The notes below the pieces were generated by a model. It had not been told where the DNA came from and did not search any database. It saw only the letters and a list, made by a program, of their open reading frames with translations. Positions 24,863 through 34,070 of a DNA stretch of 64,000 nucleotides are shown one piece after another. The position numbers and the translations under genes were made by a program. How positions within the stretch are numbered: position 1 is the stretch's first letter; every line of letters starts with the position of its first letter. The stretch covers positions 1 through 64,000 of the forward strand of contig NZ_JAASQT010000004.1 of the NCBI RefSeq assembly GCF_011761985.1, in the 5' to 3' direction. This DNA comes from Brevundimonas terrae (GTDB taxonomy: Bacteria; Pseudomonadota; Alphaproteobacteria; Caulobacterales; Caulobacteraceae).

Positions 24863-25492
24863 ATGGATTTCGTCGCAGCACGCAAGGTTATGGTGGACTC
24901 GCAAGTCCGCGTAAATGACGTGACGAACCGCGTACTGCACGCCGCTATGGGTAGCGTCGAGCGTGAGCGTTTCTGTGCGCCGGAGCGCGCCTTCTCGGCC
25001 TATGCCGATGTCATGCCGGAAATTACCGCTGACCGTCGTCTGATGCTGCCGCGTGATATGGGCAAGCTTCTGGAAGGTGCCGAAGCCAAGGCCGGTGAAA
25101 AAGCACTGGTTGTGGTCGGCCCCTATGCGGCGGCTGTTCTGGCCAAGATGGGCCTCAACGTCACGGTGCAGGATTCGAACCCAGACGTGTTTGCCGTCAC
25201 GGGCGAAGCTCTGGCTGATTATGGCGTCGAAACTGTCGTTGCGCCTCTGACCGAGGTGTCGGGCGAAGGTTATGACGTGATCGTTTCCGAGGCCGCCGTA
25301 CCGGCGCGTCAGGATGCATGGATCGCTGCCCTGGCCCCGAATGGCCGTCTGGTCGTGGTCGAGCGTACCGGTCCGGCGGGCAAGGCTGTGCTCTATGTGA
25401 AGGGCGAAGAAGCCGTTTCGCGCCGCGAGCTGTTTGATGCTGCCCCCGATATTCTGGGCGAGCTGGCTCCTGCACCGGCGTTTGCGCTTTAA
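24863..25492 (+). CDS. PIMT (protein-L-isoaspartate methyltransferase) homologue with degenerate SAM motif
   Basis: A 209-residue protein with the PIMT-like layout: N-terminal ARKVMVDSQVRVNDVTNRVL, central RLMLPRDMGKLLEGAEAKAG, C-terminal APNGRLVVVERTG. Where active enzymes have the glycine-rich SAM loop (E-x-G-x-G-x-G), this one has VVVGPYAAAVLAKMG, so catalysis is doubtful. The gene precedes the TolC-type gene by 140 bases. AAGGAC upstream of the ATG supports the start. It may be a non-catalytic relic with a regulatory or protein-binding role; that is inference. Confidence 0.75.
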   Translation: MDFVAARKVMVDSQVRVNDVTNRVLHAAMGSVERERFCAPERAFSAYADVMPEITADRRLMLPRDMGKLLEGAEAKAGEKALVVVGPYAAAVLAKMGLNVTVQDSNPDVFAVTGEALADYGVETVVAPLTEVSGEGYDVIVSEAAVPARQDAWIAALAPNGRLVVVERTGPAGKAVLYVKGEEAVSRRELFDAAPDILGELAPAPAFAL

Positions 25493-25553
25493 AAATAGCC
25501 GTCACGGGGGCGACGGAACCAAGCGTAACCTGCGTGAAAAAAACTTAACTGGC

Positions 25554-25579
25554 GTAGATGGCCGCTTGCAGCCATCTAC
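25554..25579. promoter_or_regulatory. perfect hairpin upstream of the TolC-type gene
   Basis: Arms GTAGATGGC and GCCATCTAC, 9 bases, loop CGCTTGCA, 54 bases before the ATG at 25633. No T-run, so operator or leader stem is as likely as termination. Confidence 0.5.
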
Positions 25580-25632
25580 ACCGGTGTTAGGCATCATGGA
25601 TGACCCCGTTGGGGCAGACAGGAACAGGTTTT

Positions 25633-27213
25633 ATGTTGAATCGCTCTCGCGTTCTGGCTTCGGCGGCTGTCATCTCTCTGATTGTGGGCGGACTATCCGG
25701 TCCGGCCATGGCCGAATCCCTGCGTGATGCGGTCAATCTGGCCTATCGCACCAATCCGACCCTGCTGGCGCAACGCGCCAATCAGCGCGCGCTGGACGAA
25801 ACCACAGTTCAGGCCCGAGCGGGCCTTCGTCCGAACCTCAGCGTTTCAGCCGGTGCCAACTATCAGCACAGCGACAGTGATCGCGTAACGACCACCACAG
25901 GCGCAACAATCCTGCCGATCGATCTCGACGGTGACGGTGTGGCGGATGCGACGGGCACTATCCCTGGTGGTACGAGCACGGTGGGCGGATCGCGCGAATC
26001 GGATTCGTTGTCGGCCACGGTGCAACTGTCCCAGACCCTGTGGTCGGGCGGGCGCACCCGTAATGCCATTGCTTCGGCAGATGCCAATATTCTGGCGGGT
26101 CGTGAAAACCTGCGCGATGTAGAACAGCGCGTCATGTTGTCGGTCATTCAGGCCTATGCCGATGTGCTGCGCGACATGGAAGTCCTGCGTGTACGTCAGG
26201 AGAACCTGCAGGTTCTGCGTCGCCAACTGGATGAATCGAACGCCCGTTTCGAAGTGGGTGAAATCACCCGTACCGACGTGGCGCAATCCGAAGCCCGTCT
26301 GGCGCAGTCGGAATCCGATCTGGCACAGGCACAGGCCCAGCTTTCGGTTTCGCGTGCATCCTATGCAACGGTTGTCGGCCAGTCGCCGAGCAATTTGGAA
26401 GACCTGCCGCTACTGCCGAACGTGCCGACAGATTTTGATGCGGCGCTGGATGAAGGTCTGGTCAATAACCCGACCCTCCTGGCCGCTCAGCACAGCCTTA
26501 CGGCTGCCGAGGCCAACGTAGCGGCGGCGCGTGCGGAATACCGCCCGAATGCCCGTTTGACGGCATCCTATGGTGGCACTTCCAACGAGTTCTCGAACGC
26601 GGACCTGTCGGCCAATACGAATTTCACGGCAGGGGCCCAGATTTCTGTGCCGCTGTTCACGGGCGGTCTGAACCGTTCGCGTGTTGCGCAGGCACTGGAA
26701 CGCGCCAATGCTGCCCAGATCAATATCGAGGGCGAGCGTCGTAACGTGCTCCAGTCGGTTAGCTCGGCCTATGCCCAGTCGGCCTCGGCCCGTTCGTCGC
26801 TGCAAGCGGTAGAGCAGGCTGTGCGTGCGGCATCGGTTGCCGCAGAGGGCGTGCGTCAGGAGGCTCAGGTTGGGCTTCGCACCACGCTTGATGTGCTGAA
26901 CCAGGAACTGGAACTGCGCAACGCGCAGGTGTCGCTGGCCTCGGCGCGTCGTAACTATTACGTGGCTCAGGCCCAGTTGTTGTCGGCTATGGGCCGTCTC
27001 AGCGGCCCGTCGCTGGACCCGATGCTGGAAGCCTATGATGCCGAAGCGAACTATCGCTCGGTTCGCACGCGCGGCGCTCTGCCGTGGGATGGTGTGGTCG
27101 AGGCTATCGATGCTCTGGGGGCACCGCGTATCGCTCCGCCAGCAGACATTGAAGACGCGCCGGTTGACCGTGAACTCAAGGGTGAGATCGTGCGGACGGC
27201 ACCACGTCCGTAA
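25633..27213 (+). CDS. tolC: TolC-family outer-membrane efflux/type I secretion protein
   Basis: A 526-residue outer-membrane channel. Signal peptide ending GLSGPAMA|ES; repeated outer membrane efflux halves with long coiled-coil helices (LRVRQENLQVLRRQLDESNA; RFEVGEITRTDVAQSEARLA; second half EGVRQEAQVGLRTTLDVLNQ). It would form the trimeric tunnel for RND or ABC exporters. Caulobacter uses such a protein (RsaF) for S-layer export; no transporter genes are adjacent, so the partner is unknown. AGGAACAGG precedes the ATG. An N-terminal extension from 25600 would spoil the signal peptide. Confidence 0.9.
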   Translation: MLNRSRVLASAAVISLIVGGLSGPAMAESLRDAVNLAYRTNPTLLAQRANQRALDETTVQARAGLRPNLSVSAGANYQHSDSDRVTTTTGATILPIDLDGDGVADATGTIPGGTSTVGGSRESDSLSATVQLSQTLWSGGRTRNAIASADANILAGRENLRDVEQRVMLSVIQAYADVLRDMEVLRVRQENLQVLRRQLDESNARFEVGEITRTDVAQSEARLAQSESDLAQAQAQLSVSRASYATVVGQSPSNLEDLPLLPNVPTDFDAALDEGLVNNPTLLAAQHSLTAAEANVAAARAEYRPNARLTASYGGTSNEFSNADLSANTNFTAGAQISVPLFTGGLNRSRVAQALERANAAQINIEGERRNVLQSVSSAYAQSASARSSLQAVEQAVRAASVAAEGVRQEAQVGLRTTLDVLNQELELRNAQVSLASARRNYYVAQAQLLSAMGRLSGPSLDPMLEAYDAEANYRSVRTRGALPWDGVVEAIDALGAPRIAPPADIEDAPVDRELKGEIVRTAPRP

Positions 27214-27425
27214 GGGTTTTCAACGCTGCATTCCAGATCGCGGGTAGGGCAGCTTAATGCCCTCCATCCCCAATTAGGGGAGAAACGCCCGTTGATTCTG
27301 CTCTGGGATGATGCGACGAAGACTGGAACAACTGATACGCGCGCTGCCGATTCCCGTTTTCTTAAAACTTTAGGTTTCTGTTACGCGGCAGCACAATCGC
27401 TGACTTGAGGCATCTAAGGCTCGCC

Positions 27426-27986
27426 ATGACCGATCAGACCACTCAGGAACCGACAATGGAAGAGATTCTGGCGTCTATCCGCCGGATCATCTCTGAAGAC
27501 GACGCGCCTGCGGAAACCGCTGCCGAGGCTGCGCCTGAACCTGTTGCCGAAGTCGTGGCCGAACCTGACTTTGAAGTCGAGGACGAGGTTCTGGAACTTA
27601 CCGAGCCTTACGAAGCGGCGCAGGCCGAGGTCATCGGTGATCTGGATGTCGGCGTGCCGGTTTACGAAGCCGAGGCCGAGCCTGAACCGGAAGTCGCCAT
27701 CGAGGACTATCCGGTAGAAGATTTCCCCGTATCCGATGGCGGTCTGGTCAGTGACACGACCGCGGCCAATGCGGCCACGGCGTTTGCCGGTCTGGCTGCT
27801 TCGGTTGGCCGTCCGGCTATGTCGGATGTGCCGAACATGCCGTTCGATAGCGGCAATACGGTTGAGGGCATGGTGCGCGACATGCTGCGTCCGATGCTGA
27901 AATCGTGGCTGGATGCCAATCTTCCGGCTCTGGTCGAGCGCGAAGTTCGCAAGGAAGTCGAGCGTATTGCCCGCAGTGCGAACTAG
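27426..27986 (+). CDS. popZ: polar organising protein PopZ
   Basis: A 186-residue protein with the PopZ/DUF2497 architecture. The conserved N-terminal helix MEEILASIRRIISEDD (11-26) binds client proteins. A disordered Glu/Ala/Pro-rich linker (about 27-105) follows, then the C-terminal oligomerisation region including GMVRDMLRPMLKSWLDANLP and REVRKEVERIARS. In Caulobacter crescentus PopZ forms a polar matrix that anchors the ParB-bound origin and recruits cell-cycle kinases. The tolC-popZ-valS order matches Caulobacterales. A terminator follows at 28018. Confidence 0.92.
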   Translation: MTDQTTQEPTMEEILASIRRIISEDDAPAETAAEAAPEPVAEVVAEPDFEVEDEVLELTEPYEAAQAEVIGDLDVGVPVYEAEAEPEPEVAIEDYPVEDFPVSDGGLVSDTTAANAATAFAGLAASVGRPAMSDVPNMPFDSGNTVEGMVRDMLRPMLKSWLDANLPALVEREVRKEVERIARSAN

Positions 27987-28017
27987 CCTTTGACGCCACC
28001 AGATATTAAATGATGAG

Positions 28018-28043
28018 GGCGGCTCCGGCGGGGCCGCCTTTTT
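28018..28043 (+). terminator. rho-independent terminator after popZ
   Basis: Arms GGCGGC and GCCGCC with a 9-base loop followed by TTTTTC, 32 bases past the popZ stop. Confidence 0.75.
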
Positions 28044-28105
28044 CTGTTCTATTTCATCACCCTCGGCCCGCGACGCGGACTGCGCCGTGCGCTAGAGACA
28101 AAGAC

Positions 28106-30841
28106 ATGACCATGCTTGAAAAGACGTTCGATCCGAAGGCCGCCGAGCCCCGCCTGTATGCACAGTGGGAAGACAGCGGACAGTTCCAGCCCAAGACCGA
28201 CGGCGCTGCCGAGGCCTATTCGATCGTCATCCCGCCGCCGAACGTGACGGGCAGCCTGCATATCGGCCACGCCCTGAACAACACGCTTCAGGACATTCTG
28301 GCCCGTTATCACCGCATGCAGGGCAAGTCGGTTCTGTGGCTGCCGGGTACGGACCACGCCGGTATCGCCACCCAGATGGTTGTCGAGCGCAAGCTGGCCG
28401 CCGATGGCCTGCCGGGCCGTCGCGAAATGGGCCGTGAGGCCTTTGTCGAAAAGATTTGGGAATGGAAAGCCCAGTCGGGCGGCACCATCATCCAGCAACT
28501 GCGTCGCCTTGGTGCCTCGTGCGACTGGACGCGTGAACGCTTTACGCTGGACGAAGGTCTGAACGAGGCTGTCCGCAAGGTGTTTGTGCAGTTGTACAAA
28601 GAGGGCCTGATTTACCGCGCCAAGCGTCTGGTAAACTGGGACCCGCACTTTCAGACCGCCATCTCGGATCTCGAGGTCGAGCAGAAGGAAGTGGACGGCG
28701 CGTATTGGCACTTTGCCTATGCGTTGGCCGACGGCGTCACCTACCAGCATCCGGTTGCCTTCGACGAAGAGGGCAAGCCTACCGAGTTTGAAACCCGCGA
28801 CTATGTCGTGGTCGCCACGACGCGCCCAGAAACCATGCTGGGTGATACCGGCGTAGCCGTGCATCCGAAGGACGAGCGTTACGCCGGTCTGGTTGGTAAG
28901 GACGTCATCCTGCCGATTACGGGCCGTCGCGTGCCGATCGTGGCCGATGAATATGCCGACCCGACCAAGGGCTCGGGCGCGGTAAAGATCACACCGGCGC
29001 ACGACTTCAACGACTTCCAGGTTGGCAAGCGTGCGGGTCTGCCGTCGCTGAACATCATGGACTCGCTGGCACGCATCATTGCCGATGAAGTGCCGGAAAT
29101 CCCTGCCGAGTTCGTCGGCATGGACCGTTTTGTCGCGCGCAAGGCCGTCATCGCCAATGCCGAGGAAAACGGCTGGCTGAAGGAAATCGAAAAAACCAAG
29201 CACATGGTCCCGCACGGCGACCGTTCGGGCGCTGTGATCGAGCCTTGGCTGACAGACCAGTGGTGGGTTGATGCCAAGACTCTGGCCCAACCGGCACTGA
29301 AGGCCGTTCAGGATGGCGAGACCGTCTTTGAGCCCAAGAGCTACGAGAAGGTCTACTTCGAGTGGCTGAACAATATCGAGCCGTGGTGCGTTTCGCGCCA
29401 ACTGTGGTGGGGACACCAGATTCCGGCTTGGTATGGTCCTGATGGCGAAATCTTCGTTGCCGAAACCGAAGACGAAGCTCGCGTGGAAGCCGAAGCCAAG
29501 CTGGGGGCAGGCGTTACCCTGATCCGCGAAGAAGACGTGCTTGATACATGGTTCAGCTCGGCCCTGTGGCCGTTCTCGACCATGGGCTGGCCGGAAAAGA
29601 CCGACGATCTGGCGCGCTTCTATCCGACGGCTGATCTGGTTACGGCGGCGGACATCATCTTCTTCTGGGTTGCCCGCATGATGATGATGGGCAAACATTT
29701 CATGGGCGATGCGCCGTTCAAGCGCGTCATCATCAATGGCCTCGTCCGCGACGAGAAGGGCCATAAGATGTCGAAGTCCAAGGGCAACGTCATCGACCCG
29801 CTGGAAATCGTGGACGAGCTGGGTGCCGACCCGCTGCGCTTTACCATGGCCATCCTGTCGGGAACGCGCGACATTAAGTTGTCAAAACAACGCATTGAAG
29901 GTTATCGTAATTTCGGCACCAAGCTGTGGAACGCCGCACGCTTTAGCCAGATGAACGAATGCGCCCGTGTTGACGGTTTCGATCCGTCGACGGCCCAGCA
30001 AACCATCAACCGCTGGATCCTCGGTGAACTGACCAAGGCCGAACGCGCCATCTCATCGGCGATCGAAGGCGGTCGTTTCGACGATGCGGCGGGTGCTCTG
30101 TACCGCTACATCTGGAATGTGTTCTGCGACTGGTATCTGGAACTGGCCAAGCCTGTGTTCCAGGGCACAGACGAAGCGGCCAAGGCCGAGACCCGCGCCA
30201 TGACCGCATGGGTGTTGGACGAGACGCTGAAGCTGCTGCATCCGGTGATGCCGTACATCACCGAGGAGCTGTGGGCGGAACTGGGCAAGACCGGTCCGGC
30301 CCGCGAAAAGCTGCTTATCGGTGAAAACTGGCCGCAACTGCCGGACAGCTTCATTGATTCCGCCGCCGAACAGGAAATCGGCTGGGTCGTTGACCTGATC
30401 GGTGAACTGCGTGGTCTGCGCGCCGAAATGAACGTGCCGCCGTCGGCCAAGCCACCGCTGGCCTTTGTGGGTGCCGATGACGCCATCAAGGCATTGGTCG
30501 AGCGCCACCGTCCGCTGATCCTGACGCTGGGCCGTGTGTCTGAAGTGTCGGTTCTGGATGCGGCTCCTGCGGGTGCGGTGACCTGTGTATCGGGCGGCGC
30601 GACGGTTGCTCTGTCGCTGGCTGATTTCATTGATCTGGGTGCCGAAAAAGCGCGTCTGGCCAAGGAAGTCGCCGCGTTTGAAAGCGACATCGGCCACTAC
30701 AACAAGAAGCTGGGCAATCCGAACTTCGTTTCGCGTGCTGCACCTGAAGTGGTCGAAGAGCAGCGCCAGAAACTGGCCGATGCCGAGGCTGGCAAGGCCA
30801 AGCTGGTCGCGGCTCTGGCACGTCTGGACGCGATGGAGTGA
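28106..30841 (+). CDS. valS: valyl-tRNA synthetase
   Basis: A 911-residue class Ia synthetase charging tRNA-Val in the cytoplasm. HIGH-type motif PPNVTGSLHIGHALNNTLQD at about residues 40-60, editing (CP1) domain with TTRPETMLGDTGVAVHP, KMSKSKGNVIDP signature, anticodon-binding domain and a C-terminal coiled coil (DLGAEKARLAKEVAAFESDI). The ATG at 28106 gives a normal N terminus (MTMLEKTFDPKAAEPR); an open frame upstream to 28010 contains the popZ terminator and is not translated. It overlaps tlyA by 4 bases (GTGA). Confidence 0.96.
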   Translation: MTMLEKTFDPKAAEPRLYAQWEDSGQFQPKTDGAAEAYSIVIPPPNVTGSLHIGHALNNTLQDILARYHRMQGKSVLWLPGTDHAGIATQMVVERKLAADGLPGRREMGREAFVEKIWEWKAQSGGTIIQQLRRLGASCDWTRERFTLDEGLNEAVRKVFVQLYKEGLIYRAKRLVNWDPHFQTAISDLEVEQKEVDGAYWHFAYALADGVTYQHPVAFDEEGKPTEFETRDYVVVATTRPETMLGDTGVAVHPKDERYAGLVGKDVILPITGRRVPIVADEYADPTKGSGAVKITPAHDFNDFQVGKRAGLPSLNIMDSLARIIADEVPEIPAEFVGMDRFVARKAVIANAEENGWLKEIEKTKHMVPHGDRSGAVIEPWLTDQWWVDAKTLAQPALKAVQDGETVFEPKSYEKVYFEWLNNIEPWCVSRQLWWGHQIPAWYGPDGEIFVAETEDEARVEAEAKLGAGVTLIREEDVLDTWFSSALWPFSTMGWPEKTDDLARFYPTADLVTAADIIFFWVARMMMMGKHFMGDAPFKRVIINGLVRDEKGHKMSKSKGNVIDPLEIVDELGADPLRFTMAILSGTRDIKLSKQRIEGYRNFGTKLWNAARFSQMNECARVDGFDPSTAQQTINRWILGELTKAERAISSAIEGGRFDDAAGALYRYIWNVFCDWYLELAKPVFQGTDEAAKAETRAMTAWVLDETLKLLHPVMPYITEELWAELGKTGPAREKLLIGENWPQLPDSFIDSAAEQEIGWVVDLIGELRGLRAEMNVPPSAKPPLAFVGADDAIKALVERHRPLILTLGRVSEVSVLDAAPAGAVTCVSGGATVALSLADFIDLGAEKARLAKEVAAFESDIGHYNKKLGNPNFVSRAAPEVVEEQRQKLADAEAGKAKLVAALARLDAME

Positions 30842-31572
30842 GCCGTATCCGGCTTGACCAACACCTTGTGAACCTTGGACTGGCCGAAAGCCGGTCCAAG
30901 GCCAAGGCCGCTATTGATGCGGGCAATGTCAGTGTGGACGGTGTTGTGGCCAAGGCCGCGTCGCTGAAAGTACTGGAGGACGCCGTCATTCAATACGCTG
31001 CGGCCCACCGCTGGGTCGGGCGCGGGGCACTGAAGCTGGAAAAAGCCTTTGCGCTTTGGCCGCTGGATGTCGCGGGCAAGGTGGTGATGGATGTTGGTGC
31101 ATCCACGGGCGGCTTTACCGAGGTGTGCCTTGATCAGGATGCGGCCAAGGTGTTTGCCGTCGATGTGGGGCAGGGGCAGATGCACCCCAAGATTGCCTCT
31201 GATCCGCGTGTGGTGAACCTTGAAAAGACCGATGCGCGTGAACTGACCAACGCACAGATCACAGAGGCCCCAAGCCTGATCGTCTGTGATGCCAGCTTTA
31301 TCAGCCTGTCCAAGGTGCTGCCTGTGCCGCTGTCACTGGCGGCGGACGGCGCGCAACTGATGACACTGGTGAAGCCCCAGTTCGAGGCCGATGGCCCGTC
31401 GGGTGTGGGCAAGAAGGGTGTCGTCAAAGACCCCGAGGCCCATCAGTCTGCGGTCACAAAGGTGCGTGACTGGCTGGAAAGCATCGGCTGGTCCGTACAG
31501 GATGTTGCCTCCAGCCCGATTACCGGCGGGGACGGCAATACCGAGTTCCTGCTCTGGGCACGCAAAACCTAG
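30838..31572 (+). CDS. tlyA: TlyA-type rRNA 2'-O-methyltransferase (hemolysin A family)
   Basis: A 244-residue protein with an N-terminal S4 RNA-binding domain (IRLDQHLVNLGLAESRSKAK; AGNVSVDGVVAKAA) and an FtsJ-like Rossmann domain with DVGASTGGFTEVCL, VFAVDVGQGQMHP, CDASFISLSKVLP and LVKPQFEA. TlyA methylates ribose in 16S/23S rRNA. GTG start overlapping the valS stop. Convergent terminator downstream. Confidence 0.92.
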   Translation: MSRIRLDQHLVNLGLAESRSKAKAAIDAGNVSVDGVVAKAASLKVLEDAVIQYAAAHRWVGRGALKLEKAFALWPLDVAGKVVMDVGASTGGFTEVCLDQDAAKVFAVDVGQGQMHPKIASDPRVVNLEKTDARELTNAQITEAPSLIVCDASFISLSKVLPVPLSLAADGAQLMTLVKPQFEADGPSGVGKKGVVKDPEAHQSAVTKVRDWLESIGWSVQDVASSPITGGDGNTEFLLWARKT

Positions 31573-31594
31573 AAACAATACCCCGAAATAGAAT

Positions 31595-31626
31595 GAGGGC
31601 CGCCGGAGTGATCCGGCGGCCCTCTT
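31595..31626. terminator. rho-independent terminator between convergent genes
   Basis: A perfect 13-base stem GAGGGCCGCCGGA / TCCGGCGGCCCTC with loop GTGA, then TT. Serves tlyA and the convergent glycine-zipper gene. Confidence 0.8.
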
Positions 31627-31656
31627 CGCATCGTCAATCGACAGGGGGGCTGAAGT

Positions 31657-32247
31657 TTAATCGACGATGCGATAACGGCCGCTGGCGTCCGGGCAGGTAC
31701 GGACATGGCGGGTTTCTACGCGACCATCCGGCATGCGGATTTCGCTTTCGGCAAGACGGCAACCATCATCGACCGGAGCCGGTTTGGAATAGCCGCGGTC
31801 ATAGTCTTGCGGATAGTCGCGGTAATAGTCGTAGTTGTCGTCGCGGCGGTTATCACGCGGATCATAGGTCGGGGCGGTCGGGCGTGTTTCGTAATAGACC
31901 GGCGCGGCGGGCGGATAGTCACCGGGGGTGCAGGCTGCCGTGCTGCGGCCAACACCGGCACCGATTGCGGCACCGAGAACGCCACCCAGCAGGCTGCCTT
32001 CGGTGCGACGACCGCGCGAGGCGATTTGCGAGCCGGCGATAGCGCCAATGGCAGCACCCAACATGCCCGAGCCTGCCTGGCGCTGGCGCTGATCACGCAC
32101 ACATGGGTCGTAATAGGCTTGGTTCTGGCCATAGGAGCCGTAGGAGCCATAGTTTTGGCCATAGTTTTGAGCCGAGGCCATTGTCGGCATAACCGTTGCG
32201 GCACATGCGATGGCGGCGAGTGCAAAGGCAGATTTCTTGGCGATCAT
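31657..32247 (-). CDS. glycine-zipper surface-antigen-type exported protein
   Basis: A 196-residue exported protein. Signal peptide MIAKKSAFALAAIACAATVM...MASA|QN, a Tyr/Gln/Gly/Ser repeat region (YGQNYGSYGSYGQNQAYY), then a two-pass glycine zipper (SGMLGAAIGAIAGSQIASRG and LLGGVLGAAIGAGVGRST) as in 17-kDa antigens. The C-terminal part is Asp/Tyr/Arg-rich, ending in a small domain with two cysteines (DGCRLAESEIRMPDGR; VRTCPDASGRYRI). Probably outer-membrane or periplasmic. Function unknown. Confidence 0.85.
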   Translation of the reverse strand: MIAKKSAFALAAIACAATVMPTMASAQNYGQNYGSYGSYGQNQAYYDPCVRDQRQRQAGSGMLGAAIGAIAGSQIASRGRRTEGSLLGGVLGAAIGAGVGRSTAACTPGDYPPAAPVYYETRPTAPTYDPRDNRRDDNYDYYRDYPQDYDRGYSKPAPVDDGCRLAESEIRMPDGRVETRHVRTCPDASGRYRIVD

Positions 32248-32403
32248 TTTACCCGGCTCCTGTGGGAAACGGCCATGAGGTCCGCTCCGTCTTGATGTCA
32301 GGATTAGCGAGATGAACCTGAACGGTTTTTGAACGAGGGGCGTGAAAGCTGTTCATGTTCGTTCACCTTTGTTTTTGCCGCTTTCTGTCGCTAGAAGCGG
32401 CAT

Positions 32404-33648
32404 ATGACTCAGACACTGACCATTACCCGCATGGGCCACCAAGGCGACGGGATCGCCGATACGCCGAATGGCGCCGTCTTTGTACCGGGCGCATTGCCAG
32501 GCGAGGTAGTGAGCGCCGTGGTCGAAAATGGCCGTGTCGAGAGCTTTGAAATCATCGAGGCCAGCGCTGATCGTCGGCCTAATTTTTCCGACGCGTATGC
32601 CGAATGTGGCGTGGCGCCGCTCCAGCACTGGGCCGATGCGCCCTATCTGGAATGGAAGCGCGATGTCGTGCTCCACACCCTGAAGCGTGAAGGTCTGGAA
32701 ACCGAGATCGAGGCGACGGTGGCAACACCGCCCGCAACGCGCCGCCGTATTGCCCTGCATGCGCGCCGTGGCCCCAATGGCCGTATTCTTCTGGGGTTTA
32801 AGGCGCGTCGTTCGTGGCGTCTGGTCGAGATTCGCGATTGTCCGGTGTCGGACCCTGCGCTGGTGGCTGCGTTTCCGGCAATGGCGCGCGTAGCCGATGC
32901 GTTTCTGGTGCATCCGAAGTCGGCACCGACCCTGCATGCGACCCTGACCGATACGGGTATCGATCTGGACGTGACGGGCGTCGAAAAACGCTCGGGCGGC
33001 CTTAGTGCGGACCAGATTGCCAAGGCGATTGCCGCAGCTGCCGAGGGCGGCTTTGCACGCCTGAGCCTTGATGGCGATACACTGGTGATGGAGCGCCAGC
33101 CGCGCATTACCTTTGGTCGGGCGTCTGTACCCATTCCGGCCGGTGGCTTCCTGCAGGCGTCGCCAGCAGCGGAAGCTGCGATGGTTGAACGCGCCGTTGC
33201 GGCGGTGAAGGGCTCAAAGAAGGTCGCGGATCTGTTCTGTGGGGCAGGGACGTTCACCTTCCCTCTGGCCGAGGTTGCATCGGTTATGGCGGCAGATTCG
33301 GCGGCCTCGTCGATTGCTGCCTTGAAAGCCGGTCTTTCAACGGCGCAAGGCTTGAAAGGCATCGAGGCACAGGCGCGTGATCTGTTCCGTCGTCCGCTGT
33401 CGCCCTATGATCTCAAGGGTTGCGACGCCATTGTGATGGACCCGCCGCGCGCAGGTGCCTTGGAGCAAACCCAGCAACTGCCGGGGACCAAGGCCAGCGT
33501 GGTTGTGGGTGTGTCGTGTAATCCGCAAACCTTTGCACGCGATGCCCGCGTGCTTGTGGATGCCGGATTTACGCTCGAAAAAGTGACCCCGATTGACCAG
33601 TTTATCTGGTCCACCCATATCGAATTGGTCGGCGTTTTCCGCCGCTGA
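32404..33648 (+). CDS. TrmA/RlmD-family RNA (uracil-5-)-methyltransferase
   Basis: A 414-residue enzyme with TRAM-like N terminus (ITRMGHQGDGIADTPNGAVF), SAM motif DLFCGAGTFTFPLAE, DPPRAGA, catalytic nucleophile region VSCNPQTFARD and general-base region STHIELVGVF. The four cysteines that bind the [4Fe-4S] cluster in RlmD are incomplete: C68 (ECGVAPLQHW) and C146 (IRDCPVSD) remain but the CxxxxxCGGC pattern is lost. It would make m5U in rRNA or tRNA without the cluster. Confidence 0.88.
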   Translation: MTQTLTITRMGHQGDGIADTPNGAVFVPGALPGEVVSAVVENGRVESFEIIEASADRRPNFSDAYAECGVAPLQHWADAPYLEWKRDVVLHTLKREGLETEIEATVATPPATRRRIALHARRGPNGRILLGFKARRSWRLVEIRDCPVSDPALVAAFPAMARVADAFLVHPKSAPTLHATLTDTGIDLDVTGVEKRSGGLSADQIAKAIAAAAEGGFARLSLDGDTLVMERQPRITFGRASVPIPAGGFLQASPAAEAAMVERAVAAVKGSKKVADLFCGAGTFTFPLAEVASVMAADSAASSIAALKAGLSTAQGLKGIEAQARDLFRRPLSPYDLKGCDAIVMDPPRAGALEQTQQLPGTKASVVVGVSCNPQTFARDARVLVDAGFTLEKVTPIDQFIWSTHIELVGVFRR

Positions 33649-33665
33649 TCCTGCAAGGTTCTCTG

Positions 33666-34070
33666 ATGACCCAAGATCATGACATTGACGATGTGGACGG
33701 CGGCGGTTTCGATTTCGACGATTGGGATCGCCTGAAACCCTTTACGGGGCGTGTAGCCAGCTTGGACGACGTGCAGTCCAAGGCGGCTGTCTTTGCTCTG
33801 GGTGACACCCAGCGCCCGTATCCTCTGGATATGGAACTACCTCAACCTGCCATCTGGTGGGACGAGGACGGCGAGAAGCCAGTCATCATCGTTCAGGCCG
33901 AAATCCACACCAATTCCGATGACGAGGAGATGGAGATTTACGGCCTGATCCTGCCGGATGGTGACGGCGCGGTCGCCCTGAGCGAAGACGTTGATCTGGT
34001 GGATGCGACCGATGCGGCGTGGCGTAAACTGGTCGAGGACTTTATTGATCCCTCGGCGGCCAATGATTGA
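33666..34070 (+). CDS. acidic hypothetical protein
   Basis: A 134-residue, strongly acidic protein (DHDIDDVDGGGFDFDDWDRL start). It contains a PQPAIWWDEDGEKPVIIVQA strand pair and ends DATDAAWRKLVEDFIDP. No catalytic motif or family recognised. It starts 17 bases after the RNA methyltransferase stop, so the two are likely cotranscribed, and abuts the convergent radical SAM gene. Confidence 0.75.
   Translation: MTQDHDIDDVDGGGFDFDDWDRLKPFTGRVASLDDVQSKAAVFALGDTQRPYPLDMELPQPAIWWDEDGEKPVIIVQAEIHTNSDDEEMEIYGLILPDGDGAVALSEDVDLVDATDAAWRKLVEDFIDPSAAND

Noticed and set aside
28049..29764. A 571-codon minus-strand frame
   Set aside because: Antisense shadow of valS caused by high GC at codon third positions.
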